Origin: DATASD01 sp035276765
Lineage (GTDB): Bacteria > Patescibacteriota > Saccharimonadia > Saccharimonadales > UBA4665
DNA length: 64,000 nt
Assembly (NCBI GenBank): GCA_035276765.1
Contig: DATELH010000001.1
Span: 92,286-156,285, forward strand
Direction: 5' to 3'
In this document: piece by piece, positions 25,579 to 35,128 of the stretch
Layout: each line of letters begins with the position of its first letter
Numbering within the stretch: the first letter of the stretch is position 1
Notes under the pieces: generated by a model
The model's database searches: none
Told to the model about the DNA's origin: nothing
What the model saw: the letters and a program-made list of their open reading frames with translations, nothing else
Translations under genes and position numbers: made by a program

Positions 25579-27027
25579 ATGAAGCAAACCGACAATGTGG
25601 GAGACGATGAAGCGCGGCAACGGTTGACGTTGGGTTTGTTTGCGCACTTTTTGTCTGAGGAACAGGTGCGCAAAGGTCGTCACTATATTTTGCGGCACGT
25701 GGCGGTAGACGGCTTGGTTGTTTTGGTTGCGGTGATTTTTGTGTGGATCGGTGGCAATTTGTTCGGCTTTCGTTATCAGCTGCAAAACACCGTGCTTTCA
25801 GCGCACACTTCCAACGCCAACCTGTCGCACACCATCCAAACCAAAATCAGCAACTACCGGCTCACCATTGTTCAACCGGATAACAAGCGGCAAAGTTTTT
25901 CATTACAAGATATTGGACTACAGGTTGATGTGGATGGCACCGTAACACTGGTGCGGGCCCAGCAGCACAAGTTTAGCAACCGATTGCAATGGTGGCGACC
26001 CATTTCCATCCGGTTAGCTACCAGCGTGGACAACAACACACTCCGGACATTCATGCGCGACCATGCCACTATTATTGTGGAGCCAGCGCGCGACGCATCG
26101 CTCGCGCTCATTGGCGGCACGGCGCAAATCACGGATGGCAGCGCCGGCAAACAATACGGTTTCGCCAACCCAACGCACAGCATCTTAGAGGCGGCCAGTG
26201 CGCTACAAACCGAACCTCTGCGCATGCACCTTGTCAACCAGCAGCCAGCAGTTACGGCGCAAAAACTATCCGAAACGAAAGCCCGGCTCGATGCCATCGT
26301 TAAACAACCGGTGATGCTGAGCGTGGACGGCAAAACCACCAAGCCAAGCGTAGACGACGTTGCCAAGTGGGTCGCTTACACGCCCGAAAGCCCTGGTCAG
26401 CCTGCTGGCATTAGCGTCAACACCGACGAAGTGCAGTCGTATATCGACGACCTGGCCGACCAATACACGCACCCGCCAAGGGCGCAGATATCGCTGAGTA
26501 ACGGAATAATTGCCGGCAGCGAGGGCGTCTCGATCACCAACAAAGACCAAGTGGTTGACACTATCGCGCGCAGCTTGCTCGACGGCAAAGGGTTAAATTT
26601 AGGGCTCGCCACCAGACACACGCCATTCAAAACCATCTCCGCCACAGCAGCCGACAAGTGGATCGAGGTAGACCTCACCAACAAGCGCCTGTATGCCTAC
26701 CAAGAGGCGAGCCTCACTCGCACCTTTTTGGTTTCAGCCGGCGCCAGCGCCACGCCAACCGTCACCGGTACCTACGCCATCTACTCAAAATACGCCAAGC
26801 AAACCATGTCCGGCCCCAACACCGACGGCAGCCACTACGTCCAGCCCAACGTCCCCTGGATCAACTACTTTTACCAAGATTACGCCATTCACGGTAACTA
26901 CTGGCGACCGGCCAGCTACTTTGGCAATGTAAACAGTTCGCACGGCTGCGTCGGCCTCACGCCGAGCGACGCCGCTTGGGTGTACACGTGGGCGCCGATT
27001 GGCACACCGGTAGTTATCCACTACTAG
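25579..27027 (+). CDS. L,D-transpeptidase (YkuD) with PG-binding region
   Basis: 482 residues from the ATG at 25579 (GGAG 5 nt upstream); the open frame extends back over the tRNA but that part is not coding. One membrane helix (LVVLVAVIFVWIGGNLFG) is followed by repeated beta-rich regions resembling the VanW-adjacent/PG_binding_4 type, and a YkuD domain from about residue 355 with the catalytic motif IHGN and NSSHGCVGL (active-site Cys). It forms 3-3 cross-links in peptidoglycan or ties proteins to it, outside the membrane. Confidence 0.93.
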   Translation: MKQTDNVGDDEARQRLTLGLFAHFLSEEQVRKGRHYILRHVAVDGLVVLVAVIFVWIGGNLFGFRYQLQNTVLSAHTSNANLSHTIQTKISNYRLTIVQPDNKRQSFSLQDIGLQVDVDGTVTLVRAQQHKFSNRLQWWRPISIRLATSVDNNTLRTFMRDHATIIVEPARDASLALIGGTAQITDGSAGKQYGFANPTHSILEAASALQTEPLRMHLVNQQPAVTAQKLSETKARLDAIVKQPVMLSVDGKTTKPSVDDVAKWVAYTPESPGQPAGISVNTDEVQSYIDDLADQYTHPPRAQISLSNGIIAGSEGVSITNKDQVVDTIARSLLDGKGLNLGLATRHTPFKTISATAADKWIEVDLTNKRLYAYQEASLTRTFLVSAGASATPTVTGTYAIYSKYAKQTMSGPNTDGSHYVQPNVPWINYFYQDYAIHGNYWRPASYFGNVNSSHGCVGLTPSDAAWVYTWAPIGTPVVIHY

Positions 27028-27749
27028 GTAAAACGGGTTACGAGAAACATAAATGCGGCGCCCAACACCGTAAGTGCCATGGTGACGCGCGAGGGATGTT
27101 TGCTGTGCGCCTCGGGCAAGATGTCGCTCGCGCCAATGTACAGCAAAAAACCAGCAAAGAACCCCAGGTAGATCACCAGCCCGAGCGGCGGCAAATGAAA
27201 CAGCAGCGTTGAAAGCACACCAAACACCGGCGCCAAGGCATCGACGGCCAACAGCATGAGGCTTTTGCGCGGCGAGTTTTTGTTGCTCAGCATGAGGCTG
27301 ACCGTGTTCAGGCCGTCGGCAAAATCATGCCCGATGACGGCAATCGCCACAGCAACTCCCACCTGCGTATTTACCTGGAAGCCTAGGCCAATGCCCACGC
27401 CATCCAAAAAGCTGTGGCCGCTCAGCGCCAATGCCGACAGCAAGCCGATCTGTGGGTGGTGGTGCTCGCCATATTCGGTATCGTGCGCGTGGTGGATCAG
27501 GATGCTTTTTTCGGCAATATGAAACAGCAGGAAGGCGCCCACCAAAGCAAGCATAGGGACGGTCGCGCTGAAATTGTGCTCGTGCACCAGTTCAAAAATC
27601 TCTGGCAAAATGTCGAACGCTACCACGCCCAGCAGCACGCCGGCGGTGTAGCCTAAAATACGGTGCAACCGGTCGCGGTTTTTGAGAGCCGTAACACCGC
27701 CGAGCATGGTGGAGACGAACGTACTAATTGCAAGCAATACAGGAACCAT
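27024..27749 (-). CDS. ZIP family metal transporter
   Basis: 241 residues with about eight membrane helices and the ZIP motifs: GVVAFDILPEI, a His-rich cytoplasmic loop (HHAHDTEYGEHHHPQ) and helices with HSFLDGVGIG and IGHDFADGLNTV, where the His/Asp/Glu residues form the metal path. It should import zinc or iron. AAAGGA precedes the ATG. It converges on the L,D-transpeptidase gene with a 4-nt overlap. Confidence 0.9.
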   Translation of the reverse strand: MVPVLLAISTFVSTMLGGVTALKNRDRLHRILGYTAGVLLGVVAFDILPEIFELVHEHNFSATVPMLALVGAFLLFHIAEKSILIHHAHDTEYGEHHHPQIGLLSALALSGHSFLDGVGIGLGFQVNTQVGVAVAIAVIGHDFADGLNTVSLMLSNKNSPRKSLMLLAVDALAPVFGVLSTLLFHLPPLGLVIYLGFFAGFLLYIGASDILPEAHSKHPSRVTMALTVLGAAFMFLVTRFT

Positions 27750-27835
27750 AAAAATCCTTTGTTTGCTTGTAGCATAGCGCGTGGCGGTGCTTATTGCAAA
27801 AGTGTTGCAATTTGCGTCATTTTTGTGATGCGTTC

Positions 27836-28555
27836 TTAGCGGTACTCGGGGTTCTCAAAATCGAACCGCGCTCCAGCATCCCACTTCGTCCGCTGGTTGC
27901 CATAGGCTGGAATGCCGCCAGCCGCTTTAAGCATGCGTGCCAGGTGCATAAGGTTCCAGGTCATAAACGTGGCGTTGCGGTTGGTGAAATCGTTGTCGAG
28001 CCCAACTTTGCCGCCCTTGCCGTCGTCATCGCCGTAGCTTGGGCCAGGGCCGGCTTCGCCAATCCAGCCAGCGTCAGCTTGCGGTGGGATAGTGCAGCCG
28101 AGGTGCTGCAAACTGTACAAAACATTCATGGCGCAGTGTTTAATACCGTCTTCGTTACCGGTAATCAAGCATCCACCCACTTTGCCATAATATGCATATT
28201 GACCCTGTTCGTTGAGCTCGCTCGAACAGGCGTACAGCCGTTCGATAATTTTCTTGGTTTGAGAGCTGTTGTCGCCCAGCCAAATCGGCCCCGCAAGCAC
28301 AATAATGTCGGCGGCCTGGACTTTTTTGTATAGCTCCGGCCATTCATCGGTTTCCCAACCTTTTTCGCGCATATCCGGATATATACCCGTGGCGATGTCG
28401 TGATCTATGGTGCGAATGACCTCTGTTTTCACGCCATGTTTTTCCATGATGTCCGTACTGATTTTAATCAGCAGGTCGGTGTGGCTGGGAGCCGGTGATT
28501 TGCTGAGTGTGCCGTTAAAAATAATTGCGCGTAAACCTGAAAAGTCGTATTCCAT
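27836..28555 (-). CDS. Flavodoxin-like NAD(P)H-dependent oxidoreductase
   Basis: 239 residues from the ATG at 28555, preceded by AGGGGG. Flavodoxin fold: AIIFNGTLSKSPAPSHTD (FMN phosphate loop region), ADIIVLAGPIWLGDNSSQTKK in the middle, and GGCLITGNEDG. It belongs to the FMN reductase/multimeric flavodoxin WrbA-like group, moving electrons from NAD(P)H to quinones or other acceptors in the cytoplasm. Its start region faces the divergent membrane-protein gene. Confidence 0.88.
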   Translation of the reverse strand: MEYDFSGLRAIIFNGTLSKSPAPSHTDLLIKISTDIMEKHGVKTEVIRTIDHDIATGIYPDMREKGWETDEWPELYKKVQAADIIVLAGPIWLGDNSSQTKKIIERLYACSSELNEQGQYAYYGKVGGCLITGNEDGIKHCAMNVLYSLQHLGCTIPPQADAGWIGEAGPGPSYGDDDGKGGKVGLDNDFTNRNATFMTWNLMHLARMLKAAGGIPAYGNQRTKWDAGARFDFENPEYR

Positions 28556-28591
28556 GAATCCCCCTAACCTTTTTATCATAGCAAAGCATGG

Positions 28592-28597
28592 TACAAT
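28592..28597 (+). promoter_or_regulatory. -10 box (TACAAT), leaderless start
   Basis: TACAAT lies 6 nt before the ATG at 28604; no ribosome site is visible. Confidence 0.6.
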
Positions 28598-28603
28598 TCG
28601 CTT

Positions 28604-29038
28604 ATGCATCTGACAAATAAAGACATTTTTTGGAGGAGTTGGCAGTGGTCGCTTATTAGCGGGATTATCGCCGCCACATTGTTTTGGTTGGTTTCAGGTA
28701 TCGGCAATTTGTTTCATGGGCCGAACGGTGGCAATATTTTTTTGGATTTACTGATTTCGTTTAGCATTGCTGGCGGATACTTTGGCGGTGGGCTAATTGC
28801 CTGGCGCATCGCCGACAAATACTACACTGCAAGCGCCTCGCAAATCAAAAAGCGCTATACGTGGTTTAGTATTTTCAGTTTTTTGGTGCTTGTGGCCGTG
28901 GTGTACTCGCCGCTATCGTTTTTGGCAATGCTGTGGAGTTTTTTGGCACCGCTTTGCGTGCTGTGGGCCCTCTCGAAATTTAAGCAAACGAGCGAAAACA
29001 AACCACGCAAACGGCGCCGCGCCCCGCGAAACGCCTAA
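28604..29038 (+). CDS. Small membrane protein, unknown function
   Basis: 144 residues with three to four hydrophobic helices (WSLISGIIAATLFWLV, ISFSIAGGYFGGGLIAW, a long C-terminal pair) and a strongly basic tail (KPRKRRRAPRN). Its start is set by the -10 box 6 nt upstream. No family recognised. It converges on the MFS gene with a 2-nt gap. Confidence 0.65.
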   Translation: MHLTNKDIFWRSWQWSLISGIIAATLFWLVSGIGNLFHGPNGGNIFLDLLISFSIAGGYFGGGLIAWRIADKYYTASASQIKKRYTWFSIFSFLVLVAVVYSPLSFLAMLWSFLAPLCVLWALSKFKQTSENKPRKRRRAPRNA

Positions 29039-29040
29039 GC

Positions 29041-30753
29041 CTACAGGGCGTCTTCAAAATGTTGCGGCCGGATGTGCCGGGGCAGCAAGAAGCTCATGAG
29101 TAGGACGATTCCTGAGAGGATAATCTCGTAGGTAACACCCCAGCGGAAAGCGTGATCGAAATTGGCGGCGTTAGCCTGCGTGATTGCATTCTGCACAACT
29201 TGGCCGACGGCCTTTGCGCCTGGTTCGCTTGCACCCTCAAGTTTTTTACAGCTTTCTGGCAGCGCAGCTGAATCTTTTTGGCTAGAACGGTCAACGTAGC
29301 ATGCTTTGGCGTTTTTGAGGATTTCGTCTTGGGCGTCCGCCGGCACGTGCGCCGCCGAGAGTTCGGCACGAACACGAGGCGTTACACTATCGAAACTTTG
29401 CGGCGCATGGTGTGACAATTGACCAAAGAAAATCACGCCGATCACCGCAATGCCCACCGCACCGCCCACCTGTTGCACGGCGTTCAGAATTCCCGAGGCT
29501 GAGCCGGCGTGGCTCGGGTCGACATCGTTCAAAACTACGGCGAAAATAGGCATCATAACCAAGCCCATGCCGGTGCCCACCACAAAGAAGCCGGGCGCAA
29601 ATTGCCAAGGGTGCACGGCCAGACCATAGTGGTGAATGAGCCACGCAACGTACGAAAGACCGGCTATCATGATAACGGCGCCAAGCGTCGAGGCATAGCG
29701 CCCGAGCTTTGGAATTAATTTTTGCCCGAACAACCCGATGCTCAGCGCGATCCCGACTGCCGTTGGAATACCGGTAAGTGCAGCACGGATTACGCTAAAA
29801 CCCAAACCAATCTGCATTACCAGCGTAATGGTGAGGAAGAAACCGAGCATAGCGCCTTCGAACACAACGTTCGTGAGCAAGCCGATGCTAAACGATTTAA
29901 AGCGGAATAGCGCTGGCACTACGAGGGGTGAGCCGTCGCGCGCCATCTTGCGGCGCTGCTGCCAAGCGAAAAACAACAGGATTGGCACTGCGCCAGCTAT
30001 CATCGCAAATGTCCAATGCGGCCAGCCCAGGTCGCGGCCTTCGATCAGCGGGAATACCAGCAAGAACAGCGCCACCACTACGATAACCGTACCCCACCAG
30101 TCCAGTTTGAGTGGATGGGCCGACTTGCCGTTCGGCAAATATTTGAGGGCGGCGAGCAGTCCAAAAATACCAATCGGCACATTGATGAGGAAAATAGGAC
30201 GCCAATCCAACCCAAACAGGTTTGCCTTAATCAAAAGACCACCAACGATCGGCCCGAGCGCCGCCGACAATCCGCCGAGCGCACCGAACAGTCCGTTCAC
30301 CGAATTGCGTTCATGCGGCTTGTACATCACCTGCATCAACGACATAACTTGCGGCACCATCAGGGCGGCCATCGCGCCTTGCAGCAAACGCGCGCCAATC
30401 AGAACTTCAGGATTCCAGGCCGCACCACTCAGCAATGAAGCCAGCGTAAATCCGCCGACGCCAGCCATGAACAGCTTTTTGTAGCCAAACACGTCACCCA
30501 TGCGGCCACCGGTAATCAGTAAGGTTGCAAACGCCAGCGAGTAGCCGGCCACTAGCCACTGGATAGTCGCATAGCTGGCCCCGAGATTGCTTTGGATCGA
30601 TGGGATTGCAATGTTCACAATCGTCGAGTCCAGCAAATCCATTACAAACGCCAGTGCAACCACAATTAAAGCGATTGTGCGCCGCCGATGGCTAAATCCC
30701 GACGCGTGGTGCTGGGCTGAATGCGTCGGGTGGGCTGGTTGTTTTGTTGTCAT
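29041..30753 (-). CDS. MFS drug transporter, DHA2 (EmrB/QacA) family
   Basis: About 570 residues from the ATG at 30753 (AAAGG upstream), with about 14 helices. Motifs: LDSTIVNIAIPSI in helix 1, GGRMGDVFGYKKLF in the loop 2-3 and GARLLQGAMAALMVP in helix 4. This family exports drugs or metabolites by proton antiport. A non-membrane insert near residues 460-530 is rich in charged residues. It is divergent from the exchanger gene with about 100 nt between. Confidence 0.92.
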   Translation of the reverse strand: MTTKQPAHPTHSAQHHASGFSHRRRTIALIVVALAFVMDLLDSTIVNIAIPSIQSNLGASYATIQWLVAGYSLAFATLLITGGRMGDVFGYKKLFMAGVGGFTLASLLSGAAWNPEVLIGARLLQGAMAALMVPQVMSLMQVMYKPHERNSVNGLFGALGGLSAALGPIVGGLLIKANLFGLDWRPIFLINVPIGIFGLLAALKYLPNGKSAHPLKLDWWGTVIVVVALFLLVFPLIEGRDLGWPHWTFAMIAGAVPILLFFAWQQRRKMARDGSPLVVPALFRFKSFSIGLLTNVVFEGAMLGFFLTITLVMQIGLGFSVIRAALTGIPTAVGIALSIGLFGQKLIPKLGRYASTLGAVIMIAGLSYVAWLIHHYGLAVHPWQFAPGFFVVGTGMGLVMMPIFAVVLNDVDPSHAGSASGILNAVQQVGGAVGIAVIGVIFFGQLSHHAPQSFDSVTPRVRAELSAAHVPADAQDEILKNAKACYVDRSSQKDSAALPESCKKLEGASEPGAKAVGQVVQNAITQANAANFDHAFRWGVTYEIILSGIVLLMSFLLPRHIRPQHFEDAL

Positions 30754-30842
30754 AAGTCGTACCTTTTGTCTTGATTCTTGAACCGTAAGATTACCACATA
30801 TCGGGCAGATAATACAATAGGAGCGTGCCGCCTTTTTGGGTT

Positions 30843-30848
30843 TATAAT
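30843..30848 (+). promoter_or_regulatory. -10 box (TATAAT) of the exchanger gene, leaderless
   Basis: Consensus TATAAT 6 nt before the ATG at 30855. This places the start at 30855 rather than the GTG at 30825, which lies upstream of the box. Confidence 0.65.
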
Positions 30849-30854
30849 AATGGC

Positions 30855-31916
30855 ATGGGGCATGCAGGTTTACTCGTCGCCTTTGTAGGTTTTTGTGCAC
30901 TCACGTGGGTTGCTGGCATCTGGCTGGCGCGCACTACCGATGCCATCGACGCCCGCTACAATTTGGGCAGCGCCTTTGGCGGTTTGCTTATTTTGGGCAT
31001 TACCACGAGCTTGCCCGAAATTGCCATCGTTGTTTCGGCCGCCCTCCAGCACCACTATGGCATGATTATTGGCACGCTGATCGGTGGCGTCGCTATGCAA
31101 ACAGCCATCATCAGTATTTTGGATGTCGCCATGAAGAGCAGGCGGCAGCCACTTACCTTTTCGGCCGCATCGTTAGCGCTGGTGATGGAGGCGGCAATTG
31201 TTATTCTTGTGGTGGTTGCAGCCCTCATGGCCATCCATACGCCGCTTGTCATTCCACACACCCGGCTCAGCGCCGTGTCGTTGCTCATTTTGGCGCTATG
31301 GACGTTTGGATTGTGGCTTGTTCACCAATCACGTAACGGCGAAGGGCTGCCATGGAAAGCCGAAGCGTTGTCGGCCATCCCCGGCCGTACGCACAAAGAA
31401 CGCCGCGACAAATTAAGCCAAAAATTAGCCCAGGGTAGCACGATCGGAAAAACGTGGCTGGTGTTTAGCGTCTCGGTACTTGTCACGTTGGCGGCAGGGG
31501 TAGGCATCCAGGCCACCGGCAATTCGCTGGCCGACGCCTTTCACATCAATAGCGGATTGTTCGCCGCCACGTTCATTGCTTTCGCCGGCGCCTTACCAAA
31601 CATCAGTACCGGCATAGCGTCGGTAAGGCTTGGCGATTACAAACTTGCTATGAGCGACATTTTTGGCGGCAATGCCTTTATGCCAGCGCTGTTCGTGGTG
31701 TGCGACATTATTAGCGGCAACGCCGTACTGCACAACGCTTCGGCCAGCGACATTTGGTTCGCCGCACTCGGGGTGTTTTTGACCGCGATTTATCTGATGG
31801 GGCTTATTATCCGCCCTAAACGCGTGGTGCTGGGCATGGGACTCGACTCGCTTCTCGTCGTATGTGCGTATGTTGCGGCAGTTGTCTCGCTCGCCGCTTC
31901 GGGAAGTAGCATTTAA
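30855..31916 (+). CDS. Sodium/calcium exchanger family (CaCA) protein
   Basis: 353 residues, about ten helices, with the two inverted alpha repeats of the family: GITTSLPEIAIVVSA in the first half and GALPNISTGIASV followed by SDIFGGNAFMP in the second. The acidic residue of the first repeat is kept, while the second has Asn in place of Glu (LPN), so the ion specificity may be changed. A cytoplasmic loop (residues about 165-200) separates the halves. It should exchange Ca2+ or another cation against Na+ or H+. Confidence 0.85.
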   Translation: MGHAGLLVAFVGFCALTWVAGIWLARTTDAIDARYNLGSAFGGLLILGITTSLPEIAIVVSAALQHHYGMIIGTLIGGVAMQTAIISILDVAMKSRRQPLTFSAASLALVMEAAIVILVVVAALMAIHTPLVIPHTRLSAVSLLILALWTFGLWLVHQSRNGEGLPWKAEALSAIPGRTHKERRDKLSQKLAQGSTIGKTWLVFSVSVLVTLAAGVGIQATGNSLADAFHINSGLFAATFIAFAGALPNISTGIASVRLGDYKLAMSDIFGGNAFMPALFVVCDIISGNAVLHNASASDIWFAALGVFLTAIYLMGLIIRPKRVVLGMGLDSLLVVCAYVAAVVSLAASGSSI

Positions 31917-32114
31917 TCACTATTTAATGTAGCAATTCTCGTTTTCCACAGCTTAACCCCTATAAAATACTTTTCAGAAGGTCTTTATTTATATACACAT
32001 AATATGTGTTAGACTGTACCAACAGCACCAACGTTTGCATTATCCTGGCATAGTGGCTTACGATGAAACGTTCCTGATGCGGAATGTTTTTTATTTTCTG
32101 AAAAGGAGAATTTC

Positions 32115-32735
32115 ATGAGCGCCGAAGTGTTGGTCTCTAGTAGGGACACTGCCGAACCGTACAAACAGCCTGAAATGCAGGCCATTTTAGAAAGCCCTGA
32201 CCCATCGTCGCCATATGGCGACACTCCACTTTTTGCGGAGCTCATGCATGTGACAGTAGATATCCCGAGTCCACGTACCTCAGCCGAAAATCTCATCGAA
32301 ACAGACGAAGACGCAGACTTCGATGCGCGCGTCCGCCAGGAAACGCCCATATTTGCCGAGTCGTTTAACCCCTACATAAATATCCGCATTAAAGATATCG
32401 CTACTATTGCACGGCAAGCCCAAGACGCCGCCGATTTGCAAGCGGCACGCAGTGCTGTGACCCGCCGGCTCCTTGCCGACGTAGACTACCACACGCGTAC
32501 TGTCCCGAAAACGCCCCAACCAGTCCCACACCCACGGTTGCTTTCCAAAAGTTCGGTGTGGGCGTTCAAGCCGGACTATTCTGTGCACCCGGACGAACTG
32601 CGACACTTGCCATTGCCTACCCGCCTAGGGGAGGACAGGTCAGCCGCGCCGCCCGGCACCTTAGACGCACCGTCAGCCATGCAACGGATCTGGCAAAAGA
32701 TCACCGGCATTTTTGGCAAAAAACAAACACCCTGA
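32115..32735 (+). CDS. Hypothetical protein, unknown function
   Basis: 206 residues, preceded by AAAAGGAG. Acidic, Pro-rich, largely disordered at both ends, with one helical stretch (IKDIATIARQAQDAADLQAARSA, cut here to its core IATIARQAQDAAD). No signal peptide or membrane helix. The 31917-32114 gap before it holds only A/T-rich promoter-like sequence (TATAAAAT). No family recognised. Confidence 0.6.
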   Translation: MSAEVLVSSRDTAEPYKQPEMQAILESPDPSSPYGDTPLFAELMHVTVDIPSPRTSAENLIETDEDADFDARVRQETPIFAESFNPYINIRIKDIATIARQAQDAADLQAARSAVTRRLLADVDYHTRTVPKTPQPVPHPRLLSKSSVWAFKPDYSVHPDELRHLPLPTRLGEDRSAAPPGTLDAPSAMQRIWQKITGIFGKKQTP

Positions 32736-32787
32736 ACCCTGCATCAAGTACTATCCAATCCTTAGCCTCAAATAACCCTTAATCCCA

Positions 32788-34020
32788 ATGGAATTCCAAA
32801 CCTTTACCGAAGCCCACGGTTTTGTTAAACCAGATGTAGAGAAGCCTGTCATGCCGAGGCATGAGACGCTCAAGAATGGCGCGACCTTTCGGGCCTTTCC
32901 AGAGCATCAGCCAGACGGCACTTTTACCAACATCTTCGATGTATCCTACGATCCGCTTTGCGTGCAGACGGAGCTTTGTGTCCTCAGCCAACCGGAAAGC
33001 ATTTTTCGTCTCATGCAGCACACGGCGGTGCCGTACACTGCCATGTCGAGTTGTGGCTTTTTCTTTTTGGCCGACCAGTACTCAAGCCAGCCGCGCCAAA
33101 TTAGTTTGAACCTAGCTATGAGCGAAGGCCGGATTTATAGTTTGCCCGTTGCGGACGGCGAGGTGCTTTTATGCCAGGGCGGCAAACTAGAGGCACGAAC
33201 CATCCGTGCAATGGGCGGACTTATATTAAATGGCGCTTACCTGAGCTGGACAGGCTCGCGGACGACGCGCGAAGCCAATTGTTATATTTACGGTAACGGT
33301 AATAGCGTTATCCGCCACCGTGCCGACCACGACCGTGGCAGCATTCGAGAACTCGAAGACACATCCACCCTTACTCCACCGCTTGATGCCGACAGCGAAC
33401 TGGTGGATGTTGGTTTCACATCCATTGGTAGCAATGTGTTTAAGGGGATGCGGAGCAAAAAGGGCGGCCTGGATATCTTTTCGCATGATTTGGTCGTTCG
33501 GTGTCCTGAACGATACATTCACCCATCCACTAGCGCGATACACGAGACGCCGCTTTTGCGCATTGCCACTGTAGATTCACTAAACATTCGGAAGCTGGAC
33601 GGAGCCGTTTCGGTTGGCCCGCAACTAGCCGATAATAACATCGAGCAACACCCTGTCAACAAAGACCCTTCCCTTGGTAGCAAGCCCCCTTTTGTTATGC
33701 GAAGGATGGCGCGCATGGCGCTATACCAAACAACCCGAGGCCTTGTGCACATCCGCCTGTACGATGGCATCGTAGGTAGCGAGCAGTTTCCAGGTGTTAC
33801 GCCAAATGAGGTCGTCCAGAATATTGTCCAGGAAGACGCCATTGCCTGGGGCTGTTTTTTGGATCCCGGCAAAACCTCAAAACTATGCGTACGCACCGAA
33901 GCAGAGGTCGAAAGCCATGGCAACCGCGACTACATTCGTTGGCCGAACAAGCCGGGCGGGCCATTCACTTGGCAACGTCAAGCCGGGCGGGCCGTCTCCA
34001 GCTACATCGGCCTTTTATAA
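32788..34020 (+). CDS. Hypothetical protein, weakly like phosphodiester glycosidase (DUF2233/NAGPA)
   Basis: 410 residues, no signal peptide. The order of blocks SSCGFFFLADQ, then GKLEARTIRAMGGLILNG, then RMALYQTTRGLVHIRLYDG and DAIAWGCFLDPGKTS is reminiscent of the DUF2233 fold (inner GGFF, then GGP-like and GG/DGG segments), but the key glycines differ. I report the likeness as weak. Soluble. It starts 52 nt after the previous unknown gene and has no clear ribosome site. Confidence 0.45.
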   Translation: MEFQTFTEAHGFVKPDVEKPVMPRHETLKNGATFRAFPEHQPDGTFTNIFDVSYDPLCVQTELCVLSQPESIFRLMQHTAVPYTAMSSCGFFFLADQYSSQPRQISLNLAMSEGRIYSLPVADGEVLLCQGGKLEARTIRAMGGLILNGAYLSWTGSRTTREANCYIYGNGNSVIRHRADHDRGSIRELEDTSTLTPPLDADSELVDVGFTSIGSNVFKGMRSKKGGLDIFSHDLVVRCPERYIHPSTSAIHETPLLRIATVDSLNIRKLDGAVSVGPQLADNNIEQHPVNKDPSLGSKPPFVMRRMARMALYQTTRGLVHIRLYDGIVGSEQFPGVTPNEVVQNIVQEDAIAWGCFLDPGKTSKLCVRTEAEVESHGNRDYIRWPNKPGGPFTWQRQAGRAVSSYIGLL

Positions 34021-34041
34021 GGAATAAGGCGCGGCGACGTC

Positions 34042-34626
34042 CTATATCCGACTCTTGTCTATATATGTCACGGGAAGATCATGATAGGTAGTGGCACTGA
34101 AAGAGTCGATCATTCTTTCGATCGCACTTGTAGGGTAAGGCTGCGCGAATTCACCGTTGACGACGACTCGAATTCTCGTATCACCTTTCAGCCATTCTAT
34201 TGTCTGCTCAAGAGGCTGATGAGGAATGGTGGTAGTTGTCAGTACATATCGCAGGCCGTTTTGGCTCACCATTATCGAACAGGAAGTATTGATGATCTTG
34301 CTGTCGCAGCTGTAAGTGAAATTGCCGTCACTCTTCTGCTCGTAAATAAAGGAACTTTTTGAAAGTGTCATGCGCAGCGCAATGATGTGCGAAGGCCTGC
34401 CAGAAGGTATGCGCCAAGCCTCGATTACCTTTTTACCAACAGATAATTTGCCCGGCAAGTAATTTGGTGTGTACTCTTGAAAACGCACCCTACTTCCTGT
34501 GTTTTCGGCATTATGCCGAGGTATCACAATAGCAATACACCCGAGTAAGATCACTAGCACTAGGAGGCAGCGTAGCCACCGAGGTTTTAGGATTCTTATA
34601 TGTGGTCGCTTCCACTGCACGGTCAA
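34042..34626 (-). CDS. Membrane-anchored hypothetical protein
   Basis: 194 residues: one N-terminal helix (CLLVLVILLGCIAIVI) preceded by a basic stretch, then an extracellular beta-rich domain of about 150 residues with two Cys. Its start overlaps the stop of the next upstream gene by 4 nt (ATGA). Third gene of a small three-gene operon of unknowns. No family recognised. Confidence 0.6.
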   Translation of the reverse strand: MTVQWKRPHIRILKPRWLRCLLVLVILLGCIAIVIPRHNAENTGSRVRFQEYTPNYLPGKLSVGKKVIEAWRIPSGRPSHIIALRMTLSKSSFIYEQKSDGNFTYSCDSKIINTSCSIMVSQNGLRYVLTTTTIPHQPLEQTIEWLKGDTRIRVVVNGEFAQPYPTSAIERMIDSFSATTYHDLPVTYIDKSRI

Positions 34627-34847
34627 TTCCCTGGGGTCAGGTTAAGATCGCTTTCGTCACGGAAACGAAGCAGGTAGGCGACCATGTTTAGGTTAGTATA
34701 GTTGCCGTTTTTATCTTTTTCTAGCTGGAGGTATGTATTAGCTTCTTCGGACCACGTCCATCCACGCTGTCGATATGTCAGTTTATTAGCTCCGTTTTCA
34801 CTCCAGCCCGAAACAAGGGGATACTCACCCGAAAAACCGGTAATCAT
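34623..34847 (-). CDS. Small hypothetical protein
   Basis: 74 residues, Trp/Tyr-rich and polar (WTWSEEANTYLQLEKDKNG), no membrane segment. Middle gene of the operon: it overlaps the upstream small ORF by about 23 nt and the downstream gene by 4 nt. Function unknown. Confidence 0.5.
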   Translation of the reverse strand: MITGFSGEYPLVSGWSENGANKLTYRQRGWTWSEEANTYLQLEKDKNGNYTNLNMVAYLLRFRDESDLNLTPGN

Positions 34848-35022
34848 ATCGAGGTGATTCAGTTGTAAGCAGAACTGTGGTCATCTCAGTCTCTTGAGCG
34901 ACAGGTCGTGAAGCGTGCTCAACGGTTGAAGCAACTCCTTGTGTGCACCTACGAGAGCTACCTAACTCGTCGGGGTCGAAGGCGGGCCAGATAATTTCAG
35001 AGAAAGGCTTCGACATTTCCAT
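34825..35022 (-). CDS. Small hypothetical protein
   Basis: 65 residues with GGAG upstream of the ATG. First gene of the three-gene operon. It ends in PRYDYRFFG. No motif is recognised. It could be spurious, but the ribosome site and the overlapping downstream genes support it. Confidence 0.45.
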   Translation of the reverse strand: MEMSKPFSEIIWPAFDPDELGSSRRCTQGVASTVEHASRPVAQETEMTTVLLTTESPRYDYRFFG

Positions 35023-35128
35023 ACAACAAGGCTCCTTTACCGGGCACAGGTTAGCATGTATTGGCTCTGAAACACAAGCGGATTGGTAGACAAAGAAGAT
35101 GCGAATATGATATCCGGCCTAGCGAAGC

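Noticed and set aside
29738..30484. Long + strand frame inside the MFS gene
   Set aside because: Antisense shadow of a gene with clear transporter motifs.
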